From positions 1-64,000 of the forward strand of contig JALCCK010000005.1 of assembly GCA_022640795.1 (NCBI GenBank): a stretch of 64,000 nt of DNA. Direction: 5' to 3'. The position numbers were made by a program, and so were the translations under genes. Within the stretch, counting starts at the first letter, position 1. Each line of letters starts with the position of its first letter. Below, piece by piece: positions 37,948-47,917 of the stretch. This DNA comes from Treponema sp. (GTDB lineage: Bacteria > Spirochaetota > Spirochaetia > Treponematales > Treponemataceae). The notes beneath the pieces are model-generated. The model made no database searches. It worked only from the letters and a program-made list of their open reading frames with translations, and was not told where the DNA came from.

Positions 37948-39402
37948 ATGGAATCTATACTTATAAAAAACGGAACGCTCGTTTCTTCCGGGCGGGAGTG
38001 GAAAAGCGATCTGCTGGTAGAGAACGGCAGAATTGCTGCTATCGCAGAGAATTTATCCGCAACAGCGGCACAAAAGGTTATCGAGGCCGGGGGCTGTTAT
38101 GTATTTCCCGGATTCGTCGACGCACATACGCACCTCGATATGGGAACCGGAAGTACGGTTACCGCAGATGATTTTGAATCGGGAACGGCTGCTGCGCTTG
38201 CCGGCGGAACAACGACCATCGTCGATTATGCAACACAGGATAAGGGGCAGACGCTTCTTCAGGCACTGGCGGTCTGGCACAAAAAGGCGGACGGAAAGAG
38301 CAGCTGTAATTACGGATTTCACATGGCCGTCACCGACTGGAAGCCTGAAAAATCAGGAAGTCCGAACGCCGATACACCGTTGCAGCTCCGGCAGATTGTC
38401 GATGAAGGAGTTTCAAGTCTGAAAGTATACATGGCGTACGATAATCTGCGGCTTTCCGACCGGGAAATTTACGAGGTACTCTGTCAGGCAAAAGATTTGG
38501 GACTTGTCGTCTGCAATCACTGCGAAAACGGTGACCTGATAAATGAACTTATTGCAAAAAACAAGGCCGCCGGCCGTCTGTCACCTGCAGCCCATCCGTT
38601 GAGCCATCCGGATGATGTTGAGGCTGAAGCTGTAGCCCGGTATCTGTATCTGGCGCATCTGGCGGACGTACCGGTTAATATTGTACATCTTTCTACGAAA
38701 AAAGGACTGGAAGAGGTTCGCCTTGCCCGCTCCCGCGGACAGAAATTTTATGTCGAAAGCTGCCCGCACTATCTGACGCTGACCGATGCAGTGTACCGGC
38801 TGCCTGATTTTGAGAGTGCAAAGTATGTCTGTTCTCCGCCGATGCGTTCTTCCGCTGATGTCGAATCGTTATGGGAAGGAGTGAGCGGTACTTCGTCGGT
38901 CGGTAAAAACTGCGGGGATATCCAGACTATTGCAACCGACCACTGTTCCTTTAATTTTGCAGGACAAAAAGAACTCGGCCGGTCCGATTTTTCAAAGATT
39001 CCGAACGGTATGCCGGGCATTGAACATCGTCCCGCCGTTATGTTTACGGCAGGAAATGTCGGTGCACAAATAGAAATGCCGCATCATCTTTCGGCCGCCC
39101 GGTTCTCAGCGTTAATGGGTGAAAATTCCGCCAGAATATTCGGGTTATATCCTGAACGGGGTGTTCTGCAGGAAGGTGCGGTTGCGGATATTACCGTCTG
39201 GGACCCCGCGGCAGCGTGGACGATTACGGCTGCGGATCAGATCCAGCGCGTCGATTACACTCCCTACGAAGGAATGAAAGTAACGGGACGGGCGGCATAT
39301 GTTATGCTGAACGGTGAAATCTGTGCCCGTAACGGGAAAATTGTGAAAAAGAATTCGGGCCGCTACATACGCCGACATACCGGTTTTGCAGAATTCCGGT
39401 AG
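37948..39402 (+). CDS. hyuA: Hydantoinase/dihydropyrimidinase-family amidohydrolase
   Basis: A 484-residue cyclic amidohydrolase that would open a hydantoin-like or dihydropyrimidine-like ring made during purine breakdown. The binuclear metal site is visible: GFVDAHTHLDMG, the carboxylated-lysine motif SSLKVYMAY, HCENG, and ATDHCSF. The ATG at 37948 has AGAGG upstream; a start at 37918 lacks one. E. coli hyuA (ygeZ) lies in the same kind of cluster. The natural substrate is not known from sequence. Confidence 0.87.
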   Translation: MESILIKNGTLVSSGREWKSDLLVENGRIAAIAENLSATAAQKVIEAGGCYVFPGFVDAHTHLDMGTGSTVTADDFESGTAAALAGGTTTIVDYATQDKGQTLLQALAVWHKKADGKSSCNYGFHMAVTDWKPEKSGSPNADTPLQLRQIVDEGVSSLKVYMAYDNLRLSDREIYEVLCQAKDLGLVVCNHCENGDLINELIAKNKAAGRLSPAAHPLSHPDDVEAEAVARYLYLAHLADVPVNIVHLSTKKGLEEVRLARSRGQKFYVESCPHYLTLTDAVYRLPDFESAKYVCSPPMRSSADVESLWEGVSGTSSVGKNCGDIQTIATDHCSFNFAGQKELGRSDFSKIPNGMPGIEHRPAVMFTAGNVGAQIEMPHHLSAARFSALMGENSARIFGLYPERGVLQEGAVADITVWDPAAAWTITAADQIQRVDYTPYEGMKVTGRAAYVMLNGEICARNGKIVKKNSGRYIRRHTGFAEFR

Positions 39403-39486
39403 AAGGCGCACCGTTCGTGCTGTTTGCCGGAGGATTTAATTTGCTAAAAGAAATTTAGGAAATAAAAAAAATAATTTGTTTCATAC

Positions 39487-39514
39487 TTGATTTTTTTTGT
39501 TTATGTGCTATTAT
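39487..39514 (+). promoter_or_regulatory. Possible internal promoter before dpaL
   Basis: TTGATT (39487-39492), a 16-bp T-rich spacer and TATTAT (39509-39514), in the 133-nt gap after hyuA. A second start point inside the long operon is plausible. Confidence 0.45.
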
Positions 39515-39535
39515 TTTAACCAGCAGGAGGCTGCC

Positions 39536-40759
39536 GTGAAAGAAATAAAATGGATAACGAATACGTTACCCGGAACCGATGATAAAAACCTTGAAATTAT
39601 GTCTCTGAAGAATGTCGCAAAAGCACGGAATTTTCATGAGAGTTTTCCGCAGTATACGGAAACCCCGCTTGTACGGCTTCCCGGCATGGCAAAAGAACTT
39701 GGACTTGCAGATTTTTTTGTAAAAGACGAAAGTTACCGGTTTAATCTGAATGCATTCAAAGTACTCGGCGGCAGTTTTGCTATGGCAAGTTTTATTGCAG
39801 ATAAACTGGGGCGCGATGTGAGCAGTATGACGTATGACTATCTTACCAGCTCCAGACTTAAAGAAGAATTCGGTCAGGCAACGTTTTTTACGGCAACTGA
39901 CGGAAATCACGGCCGCGGTGTGGCGTGGGCGGCTAAAAAACTTGGACAGAAAGCCGTTGTACTCATGCCGAAAGGGTCGACAAAACCCCGTTTTGACAAT
40001 ATAGCGAAAGAAGGTGCACAGGTTACAATAGAAGATGTAAATTATGACGAATGCGTACGCAGGGCCAATGCACTTGCAGAAAAGACTCCGAACGGCGTTA
40101 TGGTACAGGATACCGCGTGGGACGGTTATGAGAAAATTCCGTCATGGATTATGCAGGGGTACGGTACGATGGCCAGCGAAGCAGCCGATCAGATTAAAAA
40201 TCTCGGTATCAACCGTCCGACACATATTTTTGTGCAGGCCGGTGTCGGTTCGCTTGCGAGTGCTGTTCAGGGATATTTTGCGAACCGGTTCAACGGAACC
40301 GGACCTGACGACAGCTGCCCCACAACCGTTATTATGGAAGCTCAGGCTGCAGACTGTCTGTTCCGGAGCGCATCGACAGCGGACGGTCATATTGAATATG
40401 CGACCGGCGATCTTTCGACCATGATGGCCGGACTTGCCTGCGGCGAGCCGAATACTATCGGATGGGATATTCTCAGAAATCATGCGGCAGCTTTCGTTTC
40501 CTGTCCCGACTGGGTTTCTGCATGGGGCATGCGCCGGCTTGCAGCACCGGTCAGGGGAGATCCGCAGGTCATCAGCGGAGAAAGCGGTGCAGTCGGAATG
40601 GGTCTGGTCGCAGCGATTATGACGAAACCAGAGTATGCGGACCTCAAAAAAGCGTTGAAACTTGATGAAAACAGCAGTGTTCTTATGTTTTCAACGGAAG
40701 GGGCAACCGATCCTGAAAACTGGCGTGACATTGTATGGAATGGAAAACAACCTGACTGA
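39536..40759 (+). CDS. dpaL: 2,3-diaminopropionate ammonia-lyase (YgeX/DpaL)
   Basis: A 407-residue PLP enzyme that cleaves 2,3-diaminopropionate to pyruvate and ammonia, the last carbon-releasing step of the purine route. The Schiff-base lysine is K75 in FNLNAFKVLGGS; ATDGNHGRGVAWAA binds the cofactor phosphate region, and the VQAGVGSLA stretch follows. The GTG at 39536 is chosen because AGGAGG is 5 nt upstream; an in-frame ATG at 39503 lies inside the promoter. E. coli YgeX is of similar length. Confidence 0.9.
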   Translation: MKEIKWITNTLPGTDDKNLEIMSLKNVAKARNFHESFPQYTETPLVRLPGMAKELGLADFFVKDESYRFNLNAFKVLGGSFAMASFIADKLGRDVSSMTYDYLTSSRLKEEFGQATFFTATDGNHGRGVAWAAKKLGQKAVVLMPKGSTKPRFDNIAKEGAQVTIEDVNYDECVRRANALAEKTPNGVMVQDTAWDGYEKIPSWIMQGYGTMASEAADQIKNLGINRPTHIFVQAGVGSLASAVQGYFANRFNGTGPDDSCPTTVIMEAQAADCLFRSASTADGHIEYATGDLSTMMAGLACGEPNTIGWDILRNHAAAFVSCPDWVSAWGMRRLAAPVRGDPQVISGESGAVGMGLVAAIMTKPEYADLKKALKLDENSSVLMFSTEGATDPENWRDIVWNGKQPD

Positions 40760-40796
40760 AAAACAGTCAAATCAATAGGATGAGGAGCAAACCAGA

Positions 40797-42062
40797 ATGG
40801 ATTTTGATGCAGTAAAAAAAGCAGCGGAGAAATATAAGCAGGATATGACGAAATTTCTTCGTGATATAGTTGCAATTCCCGGAGAAAGCGCCGGAGAAGA
40901 AGGTCATATTCAGCGGATCAGGCAGGAAATGGAAAAAGTCGGTTTTGATCGTGTTGAAATAGATCCGATGGGTAATATTCTCGGCTATATGGGCAAAGGA
41001 AAAAAACTCATCGGTTTCGATGCGCATATTGATACGGTCGGAATCGGAAACCGTGAAAACTGGAAGTTTGATCCGTATAAAGGATATGAAACGGACGAAG
41101 AAATCGGCGGCCGCGGAACAAGCGATCAGCTTGGCGGCATTGTCAGTTCTGTCTACGGTGCTAAGATTATGAAAGACCTGGGGCTGCTGGACGACCGGTA
41201 TACGGTTCTGGTTACCGGTACCGTTCAGGAAGAAGACTGCGACGGTCTGTGCTGGCAGTACATCGTGAATGAAGACAAAGTTAAACCTGAGTTTGTCGTT
41301 TCAACGGAACCCACGGACGGCGGAATATACCGCGGCCAGCGCGGACGGATGGAAATCCGCGTTGAAGTTCAGGGCGTTTCCTGCCACGGCTCTGCTCCGG
41401 AACGCGGAGACAACGCCATTTACAAAATGGCCGACATACTGCAGGAAATTCGTGCACTCAACGGCAACAATGCGGACGAATCGACGGAAATCCGTGGTCT
41501 GGTAAAAATGCTTGATGAAAAATACAATCCGGAGTGGAAAGAGGCCAGATTCCTCGGACGCGGTACGGTAACAACATCGGAGATTTTCTTTACGTCGCCG
41601 AGCCGTTGCGCCGTTGCGGATTCGTGTGCCGTATCGCTGGACCGCCGTATGACAGCCGGTGAAACATGGCAGAGCTGCATAGAAGAAATAAAAGCCCTGC
41701 CGTCTGTTGCGAAGTATCATGCCGAAGTTACTATGTATAAATATGAACGTCCGAGTTACACCGGACTTACCTATCCGACGGAATGCTATTTCCCGACGTG
41801 GGTAGTCCCCGGAGATCACGCCGTAACAGCGGCTATGGTTGAAGCCTATAAGGGATTATACGGGGAACCGCGTGTCGACAAGTGGACCTTCAGTACAAAC
41901 GGTGTTTCCATTATGGGACGTTTCGGTATTCCGTGTATCGGTTTCGGCCCGGGAAAAGAGGCACAGGCTCATGCGCCGAATGAACATACCTGGAAAGCTG
42001 ATCTGGTGCGCTGCGCTGCTGTTTACGCAGTACTTCCGTCGGTCTACTGCAACGGCAAATAA
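40797..42062 (+). CDS. ygeY: YgeY-type M20-family metallohydrolase
   Basis: A 421-residue zinc-dependent hydrolase of the M20 peptidase/deacylase family. Metal motifs are [10 protein letters not shown], the Glu pair in VQEEDCDG, and [15 protein letters not shown]. The dimerisation domain and final [14 protein letters not shown] with its histidine are present. In the purine cluster YgeY probably removes a carbamoyl or acyl group from a linear intermediate that leads to diaminopropionate. The ATG follows a GAGGAG ribosome-binding site, 37 nt after dpaL. Confidence 0.88.
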   Translation: MDFDAVKKAAEKYKQDMTKFLRDIVAIPGESAGEEGHIQRIRQEMEKVGFDRVEIDPMGNILGYMGKGKKLIGFDAHIDTVGIGNRENWKFDPYKGYETDEEIGGRGTSDQLGGIVSSVYGAKIMKDLGLLDDRYTVLVTGTVQEEDCDGLCWQYIVNEDKVKPEFVVSTEPTDGGIYRGQRGRMEIRVEVQGVSCHGSAPERGDNAIYKMADILQEIRALNGNNADESTEIRGLVKMLDEKYNPEWKEARFLGRGTVTTSEIFFTSPSRCAVADSCAVSLDRRMTAGETWQSCIEEIKALPSVAKYHAEVTMYKYERPSYTGLTYPTECYFPTWVVPGDHAVTAAMVEAYKGLYGEPRVDKWTFSTNGVSIMGRFGIPCIGFGPGKEAQAHAPNEHTWKADLVRCAAVYAVLPSVYCNGK

Positions 42063-42137
42063 AAATCTGCCTGCAGATAAACCGCGATTCACTTTTACCG
42101 CTCGTATAACCGGTTATTTTTTTAGAGGAGCCCGATA

Positions 42138-43334
42138 ATGGACAAAAAACTCCAGGGATATATAGATACCCTGAACAAACTGAATTTCAAAAAGATGTAT
42201 GAAAATGATTTTTTTCTTACCTGGGAAAAATCTGCTGATGAACTGAAAGCTGTTTTTACGCTTGCGGACGCTCTTCGGCATATGCGTGAGCAGAATATAG
42301 ATCTGCGGATATTTACGTCCGGCCTCGGAATCAGTATTTTCCGCGACAATTCTACGCGGACCCGCTTTTCTTTCGCTTCCGCCTGTAATCTGCTCGGACT
42401 GCAGGTTCAGGATCTTGACGAAAAAAAGAGTCAGATTGCACATGGCGAAACTGTTCGCGAGACGGCAAACATGATTTCGTTTATGGCCGATGTCATCGGT
42501 ATCCGCGATGATATGTATATCGGCAAAGGAAATACGTACATGCATGCGGTCAGTGATGCGGTTCAGGAAGGAAAGCGCGACGGTGTTCTTGAGCAGCGTC
42601 CGACATTGGTAAACCTGCAGTGCGATATCGATCATCCGACACAGGTTATGGCCGATACGGCACATCTCATTCACGAATTCGGCGGAATCGAAAATTTGAA
42701 AGGCAAAAAAGTTGCCATGACATGGGCCTATAGTCCGAGTTACGGTAAACCGCTTTCTGTGCCACAGGGAGTCATCGGACTGATGACACGGTTCGGTATG
42801 GACGTCGTGCTTGCGCATCCGGAAGGATACGACGTTATGCCGGAAGTCGAGGCGGTCGCGAGAAAGAATGCCGCCGAGTCAGGCGGATCATTCACAAAGA
42901 CAAACAGCATGCAGGAGGCTTTCAGGGATGCAGATATCGTTTATCCGAAGAGCTGGGCTTCGTTTGCAGCGATGGAAAAACGGACGGAGCTGTATGCGCA
43001 TGGTGACCAGAACGGAATAGATGCCCTTGAAAAACAGCTGCTTGCCGAAAATGCAGCACATACGGACTGGTGCTGCACTGAAGAACTTATGAAAACGACA
43101 AAAGACGGAAATGCTGTGTATCTGCACTGTCTGCCGGCTGATATTGAGGGCGTTTCGTGTAAAAAGGGAGAAGTTGAAGCTTCCGTATTCGACCGGTACC
43201 GGGCGTCTCTCTATAAGGAAGCAAGTTATAAGCCGTATATCATAGCTGCGATGATATTCCTGTCGAAGATTCAGGATCCGGCCGCTGCGCTCCGGATGCT
43301 TGAGAAACGCGGAACCGGCCGCCGGTTTGCGTAA
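42138..43334 (+). CDS. ygeW: YgeW-type carbamoyltransferase
   Basis: A 398-residue enzyme of the aspartate/ornithine carbamoyltransferase superfamily. The carbamoyl-phosphate loop is DNSTRTRFSF and the second-substrate region has YLHCLPADIEG, close to the HCLP motif. YgeW proteins differ from ornithine and aspartate enzymes in the amino-substrate loops. Running in reverse it would take a carbamoyl group from a purine-derived ureido compound to give carbamoyl phosphate. The carbamate kinase gene follows by 8 nt, which supports that role. The ATG has AGAGGAG upstream. Confidence 0.9.
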   Translation: MDKKLQGYIDTLNKLNFKKMYENDFFLTWEKSADELKAVFTLADALRHMREQNIDLRIFTSGLGISIFRDNSTRTRFSFASACNLLGLQVQDLDEKKSQIAHGETVRETANMISFMADVIGIRDDMYIGKGNTYMHAVSDAVQEGKRDGVLEQRPTLVNLQCDIDHPTQVMADTAHLIHEFGGIENLKGKKVAMTWAYSPSYGKPLSVPQGVIGLMTRFGMDVVLAHPEGYDVMPEVEAVARKNAAESGGSFTKTNSMQEAFRDADIVYPKSWASFAAMEKRTELYAHGDQNGIDALEKQLLAENAAHTDWCCTEELMKTTKDGNAVYLHCLPADIEGVSCKKGEVEASVFDRYRASLYKEASYKPYIIAAMIFLSKIQDPAAALRMLEKRGTGRRFA

Positions 43335-43342
43335 GAGGAAAC

Positions 43343-44281
43343 ATGGGTAAACGCATTGTCGTAGCTTTAGGTGGAAATGCACTGGGCGATAATCTGACGG
43401 AACAGATGGCCGCTTCACGGGAAACGGCAAAAGTTATAGCTGATCTCATTATCGAAGGTGATGAAGTTATTGTAACCCACGGGAACGGACCGCAGGTCGG
43501 TATGATAAAAAATGCCATGGATGCGCTTTCTGCGGCCGATCCGAAGTATCCGCTGATCCCGCTTTCCGTCTGTGTCGCAATGAGTCAGAGTTACATCGGC
43601 TACGACCTGCAGAATGCACTCCGCGAAGAACTCATTACGCGGCAGTATCCGCGCGACGTGGCTTCCATAATAACGCAGACGATTGTCGATAAAGATGACC
43701 CTTCGTTCGAACATCCGACAAAGCCTATCGGCAGATTTAAAACAAAGGAAGAAGCCGCCCGGCTGACAGCAGAAAAAGGCTATACGATGATCGAGGATGC
43801 CGGACGGGGCTGGCGGAGAGCAGTGGCAAGTCCGAAACCGCTCAAAATAGTCGAGATAGGAACCATAAAAGCACTTGTCGATGCCGGTAAGGTTGTAATT
43901 TGTTGCGGCGGCGGCGGAATTCCCGTTGTGCAGGAATCCCACAACCATCTGCATGGAGCTAAAGCCGTTATCGATAAAGATTACGGAAGCGAGGTCCTTG
44001 CAGAAGAACTCAACGCCGATTATCTGGTAATTCTGACTGCAGTCGAAAAAGTTGCGGTTAATTTTAACCGTCCTGACCAGCGGTTTCTTGACTCCATGAC
44101 GGTTATGGAAGCGGAACAGTATTGCGACGAGGGGCAGTTTGCTCCCGGCAGTATGCTGCCGAAAGTCAGGGCGGGAATTAAATTTGTCCGTTCCCAGAAA
44201 GGACGGCGGGCCCTTATTACCCTGCTTGATAAAGCAAAGGAAGGTTTGGCGGGAGAAACAGGTACGTTGATAACAGAATAA
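43343..44281 (+). CDS. arcC: Carbamate kinase (YqeA/ArcC type)
   Basis: A 312-residue amino-acid-kinase-fold enzyme that makes ATP from carbamoyl phosphate and ADP. The N-terminal VVALGGNALG, HGNGPQVGMI, VVICCGGGGIPV and the conserved VIDKD segment are present. It overlaps no gene but starts 8 nt after ygeW with GAGG upstream. With YgeW it forms the energy-yielding arm of the pathway, as in E. coli where yqeA lies near ygeW. Confidence 0.92.
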   Translation: MGKRIVVALGGNALGDNLTEQMAASRETAKVIADLIIEGDEVIVTHGNGPQVGMIKNAMDALSAADPKYPLIPLSVCVAMSQSYIGYDLQNALREELITRQYPRDVASIITQTIVDKDDPSFEHPTKPIGRFKTKEEAARLTAEKGYTMIEDAGRGWRRAVASPKPLKIVEIGTIKALVDAGKVVICCGGGGIPVVQESHNHLHGAKAVIDKDYGSEVLAEELNADYLVILTAVEKVAVNFNRPDQRFLDSMTVMEAEQYCDEGQFAPGSMLPKVRAGIKFVRSQKGRRALITLLDKAKEGLAGETGTLITE

Positions 44282-44287
44282 ATTTTC

Positions 44288-44316
44288 TTGCTTTAATAAA
44301 ATTATTCTGTTACTAT
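44288..44316 (+). promoter_or_regulatory. Possible promoter before the regulator gene
   Basis: TTGCTT (44288-44293), a 17-bp spacer and TACTAT (44311-44316), in the 131-nt gap between the kinase and regulator genes. The gap also has a TATACA at 44314. Confidence 0.4.
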
Positions 44317-44412
44317 ACAAAGGATTCGTAACGATAAGAAATAACGAGACATGAGTTCAACAGCGGGAAAATCCGGAAACGGACCCTTTCTGCTGCCCCT
44401 CAGGAGGAAAAA

Positions 44413-45060
44413 ATGACGTCACCGATCGTTTTGTCGGCATTGGAGCAGGTAGCAGTCTGCCTTGGAAAGCAGTTCGGAAATAATTGCGAAGTGGTTATTC
44501 ACGAGCTCGAAAGAGATAAGTTCAGCAGTCGGATAGTCCGGATAGTGAACGGCCACGTCAGCCAGCGAAAGAAGGGTGACGGTCCGAGTAACATCGTGCT
44601 GGAGGCTTTAAAGAAAGATCCTTCAACGTTAAAGGACAAAGTAGGGTATCTGACGAAGACGCACGACGGCAGAATACTGAAAAGCAGTACCATTTTTATC
44701 AGAAACGAAACCGGCGAAGTTACTGCCGTGCTTGCGATAAATTATGATATTACCGGATTGCTGGCTGTTCAGGGGACGCTGAATTCCATTGTTACTGTTG
44801 AAGACGATGTTTCAAGGAAGGAACCGACAGAGATACCGCTGAATGTGAACGAACTGCTTGAAAATCTTATACAGCAGTCCATTCAGCTTGTCGGAAAGCC
44901 GGTTGCTCTCATGACGAAAGACGAAAAGATAAAGGCAATACAGTTCCTGAATAATTCCGGTGCTTTTCTTGTTACCAAGAGCGGCGACAAAATAAGCCGG
45001 GAGTTCGGAATCAGTAAATATACGATGTACAGCTACATCGATGCAAATAAAAGTAATTGA
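44413..45060 (+). CDS. YheO/DauR-type transcriptional regulator
   Basis: A 215-residue regulator with an N-terminal YheO-type PAS-like domain (about 1-115; NCEVVIHELE and AVLAINYDITGL are typical) and a C-terminal helix-turn-helix of the DauR family (ISREFGISKYTMYSYID). DauR controls D-arginine catabolism in Pseudomonas. A place inside the purine block makes it a candidate regulator of this operon responding to a small metabolite; that is inference. The ATG is preceded by AGGAGG. Confidence 0.85.
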   Translation: MTSPIVLSALEQVAVCLGKQFGNNCEVVIHELERDKFSSRIVRIVNGHVSQRKKGDGPSNIVLEALKKDPSTLKDKVGYLTKTHDGRILKSSTIFIRNETGEVTAVLAINYDITGLLAVQGTLNSIVTVEDDVSRKEPTEIPLNVNELLENLIQQSIQLVGKPVALMTKDEKIKAIQFLNNSGAFLVTKSGDKISREFGISKYTMYSYIDANKSN

Positions 45061-45125
45061 GACGCGGACAGGTGATACGGTAAACAGATACGACTGAAAA
45101 TATCCGGCCGCCGACGGAGGTTCAC

Positions 45126-47858
45126 ATGTTTTCATTTTTTGTAAACGGACGGGAGACGAAAGCTGAAAAAGATGAAAAACTTCTTTTCTTTCTTCGCGAT
45201 ACGCTTCATCTTACGTCGGTAAAGAACGGTTGCGCTGAAGGAACCTGCGGGGCCTGCACTGTTCTGATTGACGGCAAACCGGTAAAATCCTGCTGCCGCA
45301 AACTTTCCGCACTTGAGGGAAAACAGGTTGTAACGGTTGAAGGTCTTTCGGACCGGGAAAAAGCGGTATATGCATGGGCGTTTGCAACCGCGGGTGCCGT
45401 TCAGTGCGGATTCTGTACACCCGGTATGGTTATCTCCGCAAAAGCTCTTTTGGATTCCTGTCCGCCCGAACATCCCGTACCTTCGAAAGAACAGATCACG
45501 TATGCAATCAGAAACAATATCTGCCGGTGTACCGGCTATATCAAAATAGAACAGGCAATACTGCTTGCAGCAGAGGCCTTCGCGCAGAACCGGCAGGTTC
45601 CTGCAGTCGAATATTCAGTGGAAAATTTTTCGGCGCTTGAAAGCAGCTCCTGCCGGACCCGTGAAGGAGTACCGGTAACCGGCCGGTTCGGCGAAAGTAT
45701 GCCGAGAACCGATGCAGCTGCAAAAACGCTCGGAGCTGCCGAATATGCGGATGATATTTATGTCGACGGCATGCTTCTTGGCAGTGCTGTCCGTTCGGAG
45801 TATCCGCGTGCCCGTGTTCTTTCCATCGACACCAGTGAAGCTGAAAGACTGCCCGGCGTGGCCGGCGTTTATACATGGAAGGATCTTCCCGGTGTAAAAA
45901 TTACCGGTCACCTGAAACACGACTGGGACGTTCTTATCAAACCAGGCGACATAACCCGTTACCGCGGCGATGCACTAGCGCTTGTCGCTGCAGATTCCCG
46001 TGAAACACTTGAAAAAGCCAAATCACTGGTTAAAGTGGACTACGAGGTCATGGAACCGGTACGTAATCCTGCAGAAGCCAGCAGAAAAGATGCTCCGCTT
46101 ATCCATGCGGACGGTAATCTGCTTGCCCGCGAGATTCTGAAACGGGGCAATGCGGAAGAAAAAATAGCCCGTGCGGCACATGTCGTTACCCGCCATTACA
46201 GTACGCCGTTTACCGAACATGCATTTCTTGAACCAGAAACGGCAGTTGCCGTTCCCACGGTTACGAAAGCTGGCAGCGTTGATTCGTTAACCATTTATTC
46301 CGGGGATCAGGGAATCTATCAGACGAAGAAAGAATGTGTACCTATTTCAGGACTTCCCTCCGATAAAGTGACGGTTATCGCAAAAATGGTCGGCGGAGGA
46401 TTCGGCGGCAAAGAAGATATGAGCGTACAGCATCATGCGACGGTTCTTGCCGTTCTGACCGGAAAACCGGTCAAAGTTTCACTCTCCCGGCAGGAAAGTA
46501 TCATAGAGCATCCAAAGCGCCATGCAATGGAAATAGACATGACGACCGCGTGCGATGAAAAAGGCAGGCTTGTAGCCATGAAGGCCCGTATTACCTCTGA
46601 CACCGGCGCCTATGCGTCGCTCGGCGGTCCGGTTCTTCAGCGGGCCTGTACTCATGCGGCAGGTCCGTATAATTATCAGGATGTCGATATCATCGGAGAG
46701 GCCTGGTATACGAACAACCCGCCGGCGGGAGCTTTCCGCGGTTTCGGCGTTACGCAGAGCTGCTTTGCCGTAGAACAGAATATGAATCTGCTTGCGGAAG
46801 AAGCGGGCATGGATCCGTGGGAATTCCGGTACCTCAATGCCATTCATCCCGGCCAGACGCTTCCCAACGGACAGATTGCAGACGAATCGACGGCTCTTGT
46901 CGAAACACTTGAAGCGGTAAAACCGTATTACGACGCGCATCCGGGGTGCGGTATTGCCTGCGCGCTTAAGAACAGCGGCCTCGGCGTCGGCATTCCTGAT
47001 GCGGGGCGCTGCCGGCTCGTTGTAAAAAATGGAAAAGTTCACATCTATTCGAGTGCTGCCTGCATCGGACAGGGAATGGGAACCGTTCAGATGCAGATCG
47101 TCTGCGAAACGACGGCGCTGCATCCGTCTTTTCTTTCATATGAACCGCCTAATACCGCGCTTGCTCCTGATGCGGGAAATACGACGGCTTCGCGCCAGAC
47201 ACTGTTTACCGGCGAAGCTGCAGCGCGTGCGGCCGGAAAGCTGTATGCCGAAATGCTTTCCGCAGGTTATGAGCCGGCGGAAACCGGCCGTCCGTACGAT
47301 TCGAATGCCGCCGAGGTACTCGCGGCGCTGGACGGAAAAGAATACATGGGCGAATATCTCGGCGTAACCGACAGGATGGGATCGAAAAAACCGAATCCGA
47401 TGAGCCATATAGCGTACGGTTATGCCACACATCTGGCAGAACTTGACGCGGACGGCAAAGTTAAAAAGATCATAGCGGCGCATGATTCCGGGTGCATCGT
47501 AAATCCGTCGAGTATAGAAGGACAGATTCAGGGCGGTGTCGTCATGAGTATGGGATATGCGCTTACAGAAGATTTTCCGCTGAAGGATTGCGTCCCCACC
47601 GCACGGTTCGGTACGCTCGGACTGCTGCGTTCAACGCAGATACCCGAAATTGAAGTCTGTCTGTGCGGCAAGGGTGAAGGAGGAAAAGCCGTTTTTGTCG
47701 GCTGTAAACCGGCGCTTGCCTACGGAGCTAAAGGAGTCGGTGAAATTTCAGCGATTCCGACGGCTCCCGCACTGGCACATGCCTATATGAGAAGGGACGG
47801 AAAATTCCGCCCGAAGTTACCGCTGGAAGATACTCCGTACAGCCGTAAGAAAAAATAA
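45126..47858 (+). CDS. xdhD: XdhD-type molybdenum hydroxylase (Fe-S and molybdopterin domains fused)
   Basis: A 910-residue purine hydroxylase of the xanthine dehydrogenase family. The N-terminus (about 1-160) has two 2Fe-2S sites: CAEGTCGACTVLIDG with a later Cys, and CGFCTPGM with ICRCTGY. The rest is the molybdopterin part with GGGFGGKEDM, GAFRGFGVTQSCFAVEQ and the catalytic glutamate in GVGEISAIPTAPAL. It lacks an FAD domain, so it must use a separate flavoprotein. E. coli XdhD has the same layout. Homologues in purine fermenters are thought to carry a labile selenium ligand, but the maturation genes (yqeB, yqeC, mocA) are not in this window. Confidence 0.9.
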   Translation: MFSFFVNGRETKAEKDEKLLFFLRDTLHLTSVKNGCAEGTCGACTVLIDGKPVKSCCRKLSALEGKQVVTVEGLSDREKAVYAWAFATAGAVQCGFCTPGMVISAKALLDSCPPEHPVPSKEQITYAIRNNICRCTGYIKIEQAILLAAEAFAQNRQVPAVEYSVENFSALESSSCRTREGVPVTGRFGESMPRTDAAAKTLGAAEYADDIYVDGMLLGSAVRSEYPRARVLSIDTSEAERLPGVAGVYTWKDLPGVKITGHLKHDWDVLIKPGDITRYRGDALALVAADSRETLEKAKSLVKVDYEVMEPVRNPAEASRKDAPLIHADGNLLAREILKRGNAEEKIARAAHVVTRHYSTPFTEHAFLEPETAVAVPTVTKAGSVDSLTIYSGDQGIYQTKKECVPISGLPSDKVTVIAKMVGGGFGGKEDMSVQHHATVLAVLTGKPVKVSLSRQESIIEHPKRHAMEIDMTTACDEKGRLVAMKARITSDTGAYASLGGPVLQRACTHAAGPYNYQDVDIIGEAWYTNNPPAGAFRGFGVTQSCFAVEQNMNLLAEEAGMDPWEFRYLNAIHPGQTLPNGQIADESTALVETLEAVKPYYDAHPGCGIACALKNSGLGVGIPDAGRCRLVVKNGKVHIYSSAACIGQGMGTVQMQIVCETTALHPSFLSYEPPNTALAPDAGNTTASRQTLFTGEAAARAAGKLYAEMLSAGYEPAETGRPYDSNAAEVLAALDGKEYMGEYLGVTDRMGSKKPNPMSHIAYGYATHLAELDADGKVKKIIAAHDSGCIVNPSSIEGQIQGGVVMSMGYALTEDFPLKDCVPTARFGTLGLLRSTQIPEIEVCLCGKGEGGKAVFVGCKPALAYGAKGVGEISAIPTAPALAHAYMRRDGKFRPKLPLEDTPYSRKKK

Positions 47859-47917
47859 ACAAGCGGACCGGTCTCCAGATTCCAGTTTTATCCGGACGCC
47901 GGTTCCGGAAGGAAGTT

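Noticed and set aside
42138-43334. Ornithine carbamoyltransferase of an arginine deiminase pathway
   Set aside because: No arginine deiminase gene is nearby, and the protein and its neighbours match the YgeW context.
43415-44320. A 301-residue gene on the - strand
   Set aside because: It is antisense to the carbamate kinase gene and has no ribosome-binding site or recognisable domain.
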